64,000 nt of DNA from NCBI GenBank assembly GCA_022605955.1, contig JAKCOZ010000014.1, forward strand, positions 11,600,001 to 11,664,000, given 5' to 3'. Each line of letters opens with the position of its first letter. Within the stretch, counting starts at the first letter, position 1. A program made the position numbers and the translations under genes. The stretch is from Rallus limicola (lineage: Eukaryota > Chordata > Aves > Gruiformes > Rallidae). The notes beneath the pieces are model-generated. The model saw only the letters and a list, made by a program, of their open reading frames with translations, made no database searches and had not been told where the DNA came from. Of the stretch, positions 48,201-59,400 are shown in pieces.

Positions 48201-50910
48201 CCTGAGCAGACTTGAATCTGCACTTTCCTTTTCCTGTGAAGATGTCTGGGGAGCCACTGGCATATCTGGGGGGGAGAGGGGGGGACTGTGATTCTTGCTG
48301 TATCCCCAGGGTGCTGCTTGGTTTTGTATAAATAATCATTCCTGGACAGGAGCAAGAAATGGAGCTTGGGTATTTCAGGACCACCTACCTTTGATTTTGT
48401 ATGTGTGTGAATTGACTTGCGAGGGGGGAAGAACAGTTCTTGTTCTCTATCAGACACCAAAAGCTTTACAACCTCAGGGGAATTTCTGTTTCTTCATTCT
48501 CATTTCCATGTAGGGGGCTCAAGAAGAAGATTCTGTGAAGTCAGATTTTAACCTGAACACAGATCTCAGTTAATGTTTCTGTACATACCTGGGACAAGTC
48601 ATAGAACCGCTGTCCAAATCATTGTTAATAAAGAGAGAAAGTAGAAATTCTCAAATAATAAATACAAAACATTTAAAAGATTTTACTAGCTGTTTAGCAC
48701 ATTGTGTTAATCTCCTGATAGCTAATATTATGAGCAAGACTACGCCTGCAGAGGGTAATAGCAAAGATCTTAGGAATAGAACTAATGTCTTTTTAACATC
48801 CAAAAGGGGATTCAGTGAGCTAGCTTATTGTTATGAAAACTACTACTCTTAGTGAGCATATTAAATTGGTAGAGCATTAATCTGATGAAATGTAAGACAT
48901 TGTCCCTTAAGAATGTGATTTACAGTGTAGAAAGCTCAATTAAATATATAGAATAAAACCATGAAAATGGACAGCATTTTAACAAATTAACTCTTATGGT
49001 GCATTTGATAGTAACTGAATCAGTTAAGTATTAAAGTAACATGTTATAAAATACAGTACATCATTATTAGTTTTAAGGTATCAGATGTTAAGAATGAATC
49101 TATATTATTTTTAAAATATCTAAAATAACATGGTTTATCTTTTCACGGTAAAAAAAAATATAGAAATACTGCAGAAAGTAGTCCTGGTTAAGAACAGGAC
49201 TCCCAAGCTAGAGTGCTGTACAAATTTTCTCAAAGGTCACGCTTAGTTTTGTCTTAATATTTTCGTGCCAGAGGGTAAGAAATTTTTCCAGGCGCCTGTG
49301 TTTAAATGGATAGAGATGCCTAAATCTTTATGAGTTAGATATAAATGTAATCCCAGCCTAACAATACTGATTTCACTTGACTTAATCAGAGACTTAGTTG
49401 GCCTTTGTGGTTTTACAGAAGGCTGTTTGTTAACCACATTGTGTGTGTTACATGCAGTGCAGCTTGTTGGCAGTTTGCTTCATCTGTTCGTATCGTAGGG
49501 GGTGCTAAAAACAGCACTTGAAGGGCAACGTGCTTAAAAATTAGTATTCAGCAGTTCTGCAAAGAGACACTGCATAGCAAGGTCAGGTGCATAAGCAAAG
49601 CAGGATTTCCAGTTGCTATTTCATAAATTAAAACATCAAATCCACCCTTGGTTGTTTTTGGGTTTGTAATGTTGTGCGACTAAAAACATCAACACGTTCA
49701 CATGAAGATTAGTTTTAAATACTGTTAATGACCTGTTTCATAGGGATAGATGCCTACAAATTCAAAGTGTAGCCTGGAACCATCTCCTAATTCCCTGAAA
49801 TTCATGTGGTTTAAGGGATTTTATGATAGTTCCAAGCCTCAACTCCCTAATTTCTTGTTTTCTGTTATTTGATCCAAGCCCTTATGGGTATTTTACAGCA
49901 TTTTTCTGGTGCTTTGTGGTTGTTATGTAAGGTTTACTGAGATTCTTTAACCATATTTAATACTGCATGTGTTTTAAGTAACATATCAGTTGTACAACGT
50001 ATCTGTTGCACAGCATATGTGTATTGAATCCTGATTTAGGAAAAATTGCCCACATAACATTTCAGAGGTCAGAAAACCTTCTGATTTTGACTTTAATCCA
50101 GAATCAATCAAATTACAACTCTCCATCTTGGAATGAAATTAGAATGAAGTGGTCATGTTAGGTCCTGCTTTGTGGGCATTTTCCTTAGTCTCCAACTTTC
50201 CCCTCTGAAAGAAAGTCATAGGAACCTGTGGTAGGCAAATGTGGATAATCAGTGTAGTAGGAGCTAGTCATAGGGTTATACTCAGAACCATCAAGTTTAC
50301 AAGCCAATGCATTTGGTACTTTCTTTTGCTGCTCTCTGGCAAATACCCATGTACACCTGGAGCGTATGATTTATCTGCACTGCACAGGGAACTGTTGCAG
50401 ATGTTCTCCCACCGTGACCATACTTGCCCAGGTCTTCCGTCAAAGCAGCTCCAGCCTCTATTAAGTTTGCCTCTGATGTTGTCGTTGCCACTATTATTGC
50501 TTATTGTTTTGTACCTGTATGAGTTCATCATGTAGCTGTATCAAACAATTACGACAGCATAGATAATTAGGGGCTGCAGGGGATGAGGAATGCTGGCTCT
50601 GAAGGTGTAACTAAGGTGTGATTTTTTTCCCAGATCTATAGAGAAGGAAGTATGTGGTTTGGATAGGAACTTTCTCATTGAAATACTCTGGATGGTGCAC
50701 ATGAAGGGTGGAAAAGGAAGTGCAGTGTGTGTAGTTGCCGTAAAGAGCTTGGAACGGTCATAGTATTGGAATTAGGGTTGGAAATATTTTATTTCAGGTG
50801 GCTTTATATTTAACACTTACTATATGCTTTACCTCTGCATTTTATCTGCTTTTCATTAATGGGAGACACATTTTTAGATCATTATATAACTTAGAAACAA
50901 ATTCTTGCCA
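45286..50910. other. Unannotated stretch, no gene seen
   Basis: Two overlapping opposite-strand frames lie at 46089-46512 (121 codons -, 132 codons +) and a 130-codon minus frame at 48068-48460. None shows a recognised domain. G-runs GGGGGGGAGAGGGGGGG lie at about 48269-48285. No repeat family was recognised. Confidence 0.45.
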
Positions 50911-51033
50911 CGTTTGCCACGGGTCAACGACTATGCAGCTGTCTGTTGAAGGAGTAAGCGAGAATGCTCAGTCAAGGTGGTGGACTGCCCAAAGGTGGAC
51001 AAGGATTACATGGGGGCGTGCATCTTCCAGTCG
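50911..51033. other. Small CpG-retaining patch
   Basis: Six CpGs lie in 123 bases (50911, 50920, 50928, 50959, 51017, 51032) within AT-rich flanks. A 96-codon plus-strand frame (50798-51088) crosses it but is low in recognisable features. It could be a small conserved element, or a relatively young unidentified insertion that has not yet lost its CpGs. Confidence 0.3.
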
Positions 51034-54000
51034 TCCAGACAGTGCTAAACAAAGAAGCACCCAAGCAGAGCCTACAATAAAGGTGTAATTATATTAATTA
51101 CCATGCAGAGGTCACCCTGCTCTGTTGCAGCATGTGAAAAACCTCCATATATAACGTGATGGTGATGGTCAGCGTACGGCATTGTACATGTGAGGAGGTA
51201 GTTTCAAACCCATATAGATTCAAAACTGCAATTATAACTGGAGTTTGTGGCTCCCAAGGGCATGCTGCTCAGAGGTAACTAAAAATAATGAAAGTGTAAC
51301 AGTCTGTAGTAAAAGATCAGTTACCAAGATGTATTTGCACAGGCAACATAAAGCAGTGCAAATTTTTTTTCACATAGCTGCAGTCGTTTATTACTGGTTT
51401 AAGCAATGTTATGGATAGTTTTCACATACACCAAAGGAATCCACCCACCTTCTCCTCTCTGTGGTAGTATATATACACGTAAAAAGAATGAAATGAAGAG
51501 AGGATCATGCCCAGAGAGGCACAGAACTTTAAAAGGAATTCATGAAGAGACGAACGTGGCATTTTGATGCAACGTGTACCAAGGGGCTTTCAGGCTCTGC
51601 TGTATATTAGCTGCAGAAATTGTTTAGTTGTGTGTAATGTTTTCTAAGGACTTGTACAACATTCATTTCAAAGGAGCTGTAATTATAGATATGTCTTTTG
51701 AGAGAATGTCTTTCCCTCAAAGCCCAGCATTTATTCAGGTAGTAAATGTAATCACAGCATTACTGCTCAGGTCATACTTTTATGCATGCGTTAAGCAATT
51801 GTTTTCTGTTATTATTTTCCATATTTCATCTTAAAAGATTTTTCCTATGATTTGTAGCTACCCAAATGTGTCTCCAAGGATAAGGGAGGCTGAGATTTCA
51901 TGCCATTTACAGTCCAAGGAATTTGAGTTCCAAATTTCCAGTTTCATCTGACAACAGTTTATTCTTATTTGTGAAGTTTTCCATTTCTTTTATTCAGACT
52001 CTGCAAAAAAAGACTGCAGGAGTCATTTGAAGGTTAGAATAAAGGAATCGAATAAATCAAGTCCAGAGATCCTCGTTACATCTAGAAAGTGGAAAGTCCT
52101 CTTATCACAGTTATCCCTAATAAAAAATACTTTTATGAAGAAAACCTCTCTTTGAATAAGACCATCAGTTTCTTAAAAAAAACCAAACACACAGCCAAAG
52201 CAGCACATACAAAACAAAACAATTTCTTTCAGCAGGTACATCTCTCTTCACATTTTGTCACATCTCAGATGAAGTCATCCCTTTGAATCCCCAGTTTGAA
52301 CCTGTCCTTTTGCCAGCTTGAGTAAGCCTGAGAAGCACAGAGCCGATCCCTGTGCATTTGCTATGCCATTTGAATATTGCTGTCACAAAAAGGGTATCAT
52401 TTTCTTCCCATTGCTGCATTTCCCTGACTTTGGTAAGCATGGGAAATTAATGCAGACTTTGGTAGAGCTTCATTTACTCTGAAACAGCCAGTGGGGAAAG
52501 TCCAACAACGCTGAAAATTCCAGCAGTGGAACATAATCTAGCCCATTATTTAGGATTTATTTTGTTGTTTTCTCTTTTCCATGTTACTTGCACTGCCATT
52601 AATTGCTTAAGTGTATATGTGGCTATGAAGCTCACTTGCATGGTCAAAAGAGTTCATTCTAGCTGCCCTGACAGATGAGCTACAGTCAACTGAAATGTGG
52701 TTGAAAGGTGAGGTGAAGCAGCATACAACTGGAGAGCATGGGAGTCAGCAAGAAGAGACATGGAATGGATTTTTATTTTCTTAAGCTGGTTGCTGTGTGA
52801 CCCTAGGGAAGTCAGAAGACCTCTAATTGCTTTGGTTGCCCTCTGCATAATAGTAAGGCACCTCTCAAAAAGCATGGGAACCTTGGTTTAAAAAAAGCTT
52901 GGAAAGCATTATTTGCTGAAAAATGGCAGAGACCCAGATTGTTGTCATCCTTACTGTTCCAGCTGTGTTCCTAGCCATTAGTCTAGCACTCAAATTTAAT
53001 TCGCATGCCAGCCTGATTCTATTTTTTCTTCTTACGATATCTGTAAAGATTTTTAAGTCCTTATTTTTCCCTTCCCATTCTAGGCATCATCTACAGCACA
53101 GGATACTTTATTTCATGCAACTGCTTGTTTTGTATGAGGGAAAATTAGATATTATTTAGCTTTAGTCAGTGACTATTTTGACATCTCTGTCTTGCAGTCA
53201 TTACTCAAATCACAAGGTAACACTGTGCGTGCACGCAAGTGTATTGTAAGGAAAAGATGAAAGACTATAGTTATTTCATTACTGTTGGATTTTTTTCATT
53301 GTAGGTGTTACTTGCTCACCCACTGATAAACTGACCCACTGTAAAATTGATAGAAGGATGGTGTGAAATTGCCCTCTGTACTTTCAGTTTGAGTTTTGTC
53401 TATGCCATTTATGAAAACTAAACAAAGCTACTTTAGTATGCAAAAAATGCTACTTGCTATTCTTTAATGGTTTTGAAGCAAAGAATACCTACTTAATTTA
53501 CCTCAAGTGCTGAAATTTTAAAAAAATATTATACAGTCAGCTTCACAGGAAGTTTCACTTTAATCCTCAAGTTAAATTTGGTTAGACTAAACAAATTTGT
53601 ATGCTTTGAGAATTCCAAACTTCTAAATATCTTCTTTATATATCAGGTTTTGCTTTTTTTTTTTTTTTTCCCTTGAAATCTGGAACACTTTTTTTATAAT
53701 CAAGAGATCAATTACTGTGCTGAAAATGCAGCTTGACATATTAGCCAGCTTGAAGAGAATGGAAACTTAAACTATCTTCTCTCCCACCATCAGCCAGATG
53801 TTCACATCTTCACCTTTTGATCCCCTGGGCCAGGGTTCAAGAATCCTGAGCTCACTGCCAAACTGCAAGGCAGTGTGCTGACTGTAAGGGTAACTTAGAT
53901 GTACACTTGGTATGGCTATACTGTAGTGTCTCTAGACCTTTCTGTTGAGACCCTAATCTGTACTTTTAAAAATAGTCTCTTAAGAATGTTACTTGTAATT

Positions 54001-54175
54001 TTTATGGAAGGACACTTCTCCAAAATTCCCATTTATGTAGTTATTTCAAAACATAGTATTACCAAAAATATTAGAGAGGAAATTGCCTCAAGTTTTTTTC
54101 TTTACTGTGCAATATCTCCCCATTCCTGTGCAGGGTGAGTCTTGAGCCTGATGCACAGATTAAGTCTGTAGTTGT
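51034..54175. other. Unannotated stretch, no gene seen
   Basis: No repeat or gene was recognised. A T16 run lies at about 53654-53669. Open frames do not exceed 79 codons (53899-54138, +). Confidence 0.5.
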
Positions 54176-54474
54176 TCAGCATGTGGTTGAGGATTGGTTC
54201 AGTGGTACCCAGTCACAGGACAAGAGGCAGTGGGCATAAACTTGAATATAAGAAGTTCCACCTAAACATAAGGAGGAACTTCTTTACTGTGAGGGTGGCA
54301 GAGCACTGGAACAGGCTTCCCACAGATTTTGTGGAGTCTCCATCTCTAGAGTCATTCACAACCCGCCTGGATGATGTTCTGTGCATCCTGCTCTAGGTGA
54401 TCCTGCTCTGGCAGGGGGGTTGGGCTAGATAATGTACAGAGGTCCCTTCCAACCAACCCAAATCATTCTGTGAA
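54176..54474 (+). mobile_element. CR1 LINE 3' fragment, sense
   Basis: About 300 bases of CR1 3' sequence. It carries CACAGGACAAGAGGCAGTGG (54215-54234), ACTTCTTTACTGTGAGGGTGG (54278-54298), GAGTCTCCATCTCTAGAG, the CAGGGGGGTTGGGCTAGAT segment and the tail CATTCTGTGAAG. A 74-codon frame (54172-54396) reads through the ORF2 C-terminus with NIRRNFFTVRV, HWNRLPTDFVESPSLESF and a stop near the usual place. Its wording differs from the CR1 at 55146, so the two belong to different subfamilies. The 5' end is ragged and approximate. Confidence 0.94.
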
Positions 54475-55145
54475 GACTTGTTTATTTATCTACAAACTTA
54501 TGTTCTGATAACATTGCTGAAGGGATAGCTACTGTAAGTAAAATGATCCACAATCCCAGTGTCAGCGTGCTCCGTGTCAAAACTGCTCGTTCCAAGACAC
54601 TGCTATATAGAGCAGAATTACTTTTGTAAAATTTGCAAAGGTAGAATGGTGGAACATTTAATTGAATGAGATAACTCTGAACAGTCCTGTTTCATCTTTT
54701 CAGTGCAAAATTTAACACGGGTGTTATTTGGCTCTGTGGTTCCAGGGTAGCTTGTCTAGATCTTACTTCAAGTCTGACTTATGCTGGCAATGTTTTCAGT
54801 ATGTACATAATAAATACAAATATACACATACATATATATTTAAAATGACTAATGAAAGAACCCATGTAGAAAAAGCTCTTCCTAGTTATATTGATAAGAC
54901 TATATCTTGAAGACGGTTGCAACAGATATGTAAAATAGGAGAAAGAACTTTGCCAAAGAAACATGCAACTAGACCTCATCACCACTAGACACACTACTCC
55001 AGTCAATGCAGAGCTTTTGATGTACCCTCAGCTCCCCTGTTATCCGTGTCCAGTGTCATCTTCCATCCCATTGAAACTGCACGGTTAGAAAAACTTTTGG
55101 GTTTCATTTGTGCAAGCTGCAGGGTTTGGAATAAAGGTCTTCTGC
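54475..55145. other. Spacer between two opposed CR1 copies
   Basis: About 670 bases of AT-rich single-copy-looking DNA with an interrupted (TACA/TATA)n patch at 54815-54845. It separates the 3' ends of a sense and an antisense CR1. No gene was seen. Confidence 0.55.
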
Positions 55146-56400
55146 AGTCACAGAATCATAGAATCATTAAGGTTGGAAAAGACCTCAAAGATCATCTAGT
55201 CCAACTGTTGCCCTATCACATTATATTACTAAATAATGTCCCCAAGTACCTCACCCAACCTTTCCTTACACACCCTGAGGGACAGTGACTACCGTCTCCC
55301 TGGTCAACCCATTCCAATGCTGAACCACTCTTTCTGGGAAGAAATTTCTCCTAATTTCTAACCTGAACCTCCCCTGACACAACTTGCAGCCATTGCCCCT
55401 TGTTCTATTGCTGTCTGTGAGAAGAGGCTGACCCCCAGCTCACCGCAACTTCCTTTCAGGTAGAGAGCAGTGAGGTCTCCCCTGAGCCTCCTCCTCTCCA
55501 GGCTAAGCAGTCCCAGTTCCCTCAGCTGCTCCTCATCAGACTTGTGTTCCAGACCCTTCACCACTTTCATTGCCCTTCTCTAGACATGCTCCAGGGCCTT
55601 GATGTTTTTCTTGTAGCAAGGGGCCCAAAACTGAGCACAGCATTCGACGTGCAGCCTCACCAAGGCTAAGTACAGGGGGGTGATCACCTCCTTGGTCCTA
55701 CTGGCTATGCTATTCCTGATAAAAGCCAGGATGCAAATGGCCTTCTTGGCCACCTGGGCACACTGCTGGCTCATGTTCAGGCAAGTGTCAAGCAACACAC
55801 CCAGATCTTTTTCCTCTGTACAGCATTCCAGCCACCCTGCCCCAAGCCAGTAGCATTGCCCGGGGTTGTTATGACCAAAATGTAGGACCCACCACGTGGC
55901 CATGTTGAACTTTCATCACATTGGACTCTACCCATCAATTCAACCTGTCCAGGTCCCTCTGGAGGGCCTTCCTACCCTCCAGCAGATTGACATTTCCCCG
56001 CAACTTTTGGTGGTGTTTGCAGACTTACTGAGGGTGCACTCAATTCCCTCATCCAAATACTCAATAAATATATTAAAGTACCACCAACCCCTGGGGAACA
56101 CCACTTGTGACCCAGTTGGATTTAACTCCGTTCACCACCACTCTCTGAACCCGGTCATCCATCCAGTTTTTAGCCCAGTGAAGAGCATACCAGTCCAAGC
56201 CATGGGATGCCAGATTCTCCAGGAGAATACTGTGGAAGACTGTGACAAAGGCGTTGCTGGTGTCGAGGTAGACTACATCAACAGCCTTTTCTTCTATGAC
56301 CAGGTGGGTGACTTGGTCATAGAAGGAGATGCCCGGTGTAGTTACCTGGAACAACTTCTGCCTCAGGGGCATGTGTGTAATGCCAAGCTGGAGAGCATGT
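55146..56400 (-). mobile_element. CR1 LINE, longest copy in the window, antisense, 5' truncated
   Basis: A minus-strand CR1 of about 1.25 kb. The 3' end lies at the left: complement of two ATTCTATG-type tail units at 55147-55167, then GGTTGGAAAAGACCTCAAAG (55171-55190). It extends upstream through the ORF2 C-terminal domain into the reverse-transcriptase domain and stops near 56345-56400, where similarity fades. The terminal short direct repeats at the left are the CR1 signature in place of a poly(A) tail. The reading frames on the opposite strand, including a 180-codon one at 55896-56438, are antisense shadows. Its 3' end faces that of the sense CR1 at 54176-54474. Confidence 0.96.
55358..56372 (-). 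pseudogene. Broken CR1 ORF2 reverse-transcriptase remnant
   Basis: CR1 ORF2 encodes an endonuclease plus reverse transcriptase used for target-primed retrotransposition. Only the later RT and C-terminal parts remain. 56372-56073 keeps RT motif A as YLDTSNAFVTV (family form YLDFSKAFDTV; catalytic first Asp kept, later Asp now Val) and the SGVPQG motif. A deletion and frameshift follow at about 56073. Motif C, FADD in the family, reads SANT at 56012-56023, so both catalytic Asp are lost. 55903-55580 continues with [29 protein letters not shown] and [13 protein letters not shown] at 55580-55582 replaces the expected Gln codon, a single C-to-T type change. The frame resumes with [10 protein letters not shown] and RRRLRGDL, loses two codons, then shifts frame. 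It is inactive. Confidence 0.93.
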
Positions 56401-59400
56401 GGCTCAGGAGTTACATAAAATTGAGAGCTTGGGAATAATTAACAGGCGAGGAAGAAGGAATGGTATTACAAGCTACACTAACATCTCGGTGTTTTCCTAG
56501 CAGAAGGATTTGTGCTTAGTAAAGAGGTAGGATTTGCCACGTGTTAATGCTGCTGCACTTTGAGTTTGATACCTGTCAGAATTCTCTATTTTTACAGTTT
56601 CTGTATGTATTTTCCTTAAGAGACCAGATCTCTTTGAAAGTGTGGGAAATACTGTTAAGTGTGTCACAAAGGGACTGAAGGGAAATCCTAAAGCAGTTAT
56701 GTTTCATCAAAATGCTTTCACATATTTTTTCCATAAAAGCCTCTGAATCAGTGCTGTTTCAAGTACTGAAATTGAATCCTAGAACTCTCATGGGTATAAT
56801 ATTTTTGTAAATATTAAAATATAATAGAGGAGAAATAGGATTAAATTTGTCTCCCTAAGTAGAAAAATGCAATGCTGAAGAGCTTGGTGAAGCCACTGAA
56901 ACCAAATATACTTTATGGCATGTGATATAAAGTTAAAACACTCCTGAAAGAAAATGTCAGTTCTAAAACAATTTTTAATTTTATTGCTCAAATATTTTAC
57001 CTTCTAGGTGGTCCGTTGCATTGGTGTGCTACTATGGACACTATAAATTATTCTCACACTTTTTTGTTAAAAATCTTAAACTGTAATAAAGAGTAAATAT
57101 CTACAATAGTGTATTATAACATCCAGAAATGCAGTGCTGTCTTAGTTTATAAAACCGTCTTGGCTGGCACTTGACTTGAGAATCATATTCTTTATTACTA
57201 CACAGTGAAACAATTTTAATTGCTCCCTTGAACATTACAATACTTCCAAGCATGAAAAAATAGCACAGCAGCTATGAGAGTAAGTCTGCGCTATTTCAGT
57301 CACTTCTCCCATTTGACAGTGAAAATCATATGTTAAAAAAAAAAAAAGAGGAGCTGCAGTCATGTAAAAATAATTTTTAAAAGCTACTGCTGACGTATTA
57401 TGGAATGGAAAGAAAGGAATTCCTGTGAGGAGGTGGTCTACTTTGTTCTGCAGAAAGAGAAAAATCCTAGGTGAAACGTCTGAGTTAGGAAATCATCCAA
57501 TAAAGTTTTAAAAGTTATCCTTCAAACATCATGGAGTGTATCAGTTATACCAGGTACCAGAGTACATTCCGCAGAAAAGGTAATGCTCTCATCAACATAA
57601 TCTAAATGACAATTAAACAACGCTTTGTGTTCTGATTTAGGATGTTTTAGAACAAAAATACCCAACAAATCTGGGAAAGATAATAAAAAGAAATAAACTA
57701 ATGCTGAACTGCTGAGGATAATTTAGGATTAGGATGATTTAGGATTTAGGTCTATAACTTTCAGGATCTGCATAGTTGTTCTTACATTGTCTGTTAGTCC
57801 TGCTGGGAGTAAGGATATTAAAGAAGGGCCTATCTTATCCTAATATTGATTCTTACTTAAAAAAAAGGCTCATCTTTCCTATTCCTCTACATGGCAGTGA
57901 TACATTTCTTGATTAAGTGAGTGTTCTTTTAATGCCTGGGTACAGGGGCTAAATGGTGAGTGTCCTTTAAGGTACAAATACTGACTGCAGACTGAAACAC
58001 AGAGAGAGGCGTTTCTCCAGTAACACTGTGCTCCAGAGAAGGTACCCGGGAAAGTGAGACACTGAGTTTCTCAGTGTCCAAAGAGTCTTACCACATTCCT
58101 TTTCTGAGACTGGAAAACCTTACAACTTTAAAAGCCCTAAAATGAAATTAACAACATATTGCTTAGCAGCGTACGGAGCTCTGCAGCAGTAGCAGATGCA
58201 CGTTCAGATTTGTTGCTTGTGTGCGTTGTGTTGTGTGGCTCTCCAAGCTGTTACAAACTATTAATCCTTGAAGTCATTCTTTGTGCCTGTAGAGACATCA
58301 AGAAGGCATGTGTTACTAGAGAGAAATCTTAATGCCTCTTACTCGAGGTCTTGAGTATTCATCCAAATAGAGAAGCTTCAAGCAATGAAGAACGAATCAT
58401 GTCCCTGATAATTTACCTGTCTCTTTCCTTCTTAAAAGCTCCTTACAAGCCCTCATCCTGCTGATGCCCCACCTACTCCCCAAATATTGCATCCCTTTCA
58501 TTTTGGGTGCTCTGACTGATCAATATATCTTGTTAGAACAGTTGTCCCTGATTTGTATTTCATTTTGAAGATGTCCACTTCTAATTCAGAAATGAAAAGG
58601 GCTGGAAAACAAAAATATTTGGACAAATCTTTATAATTCAACTTGTAAATGTTAATGTCTGTTACACCAGGTAGTGGTGGTGTGTATGGCATGGTTGTCT
58701 GTTCTTAAATCTGGTTATCCCGGTGGGGTCCTGATGACTACTTAGGGAAATTCCTTCTCAGTTCCTCTATGGACTCTTATTGACAGAAGTTGGTTCTTTC
58801 TGTAGTTTGAAATTGAAACTCTTAAGTCTCTTCTCTCAGATGTGCATCTGGGACTGTGGAGTGATTTACTCCATAGGCTGAATTCAGATTTCACTGTACT
58901 CAACAGGATAGAATCTGGTGAGCTTCAGTCAGCTTTAGGTCAGCCTGTTAAGAAAACCACTTGAAAATATGGATGTGCTATTTAGGCAAAAGACTTGTTG
59001 GAAGAAGTTGGGAGTCAGTCCATTTATTTCCTCTACTAAAGCACTTTCATGGAAGAACTTACTCTGTGTTATGTTAGTAGGAAAACAATCCATAGACATT
59101 TCATGCACATGTGCATTTTTTTTTCTTTTTAAAATGTGAATTTTATTTTTTAAATTCTGAAATGAGTATGGAATACTACCCCACCCTTTCAATTTCAAAA
59201 AAAATCACATCTAAATTTGGCATGTTAAACTGCTGCCTTCAGTTACAGAGAAAGTGCTTTTAGGAAAACATAAATATATAAAATTTATATTTAAAATATA
59301 AGTGACTGTTCCAGCAGCTCCAAACACCATTTTATGTCCTCATGGGTAGAAACGTGTTTAGGCACAGCTTTGAGTCACCTGCTGCTCTAGTGGTGGTAAC

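Noticed and set aside
55896..56438. 180-codon plus-strand open frame
   Set aside because: It lies antisense to the CR1 reverse-transcriptase region; the minus strand carries the recognisable motifs.
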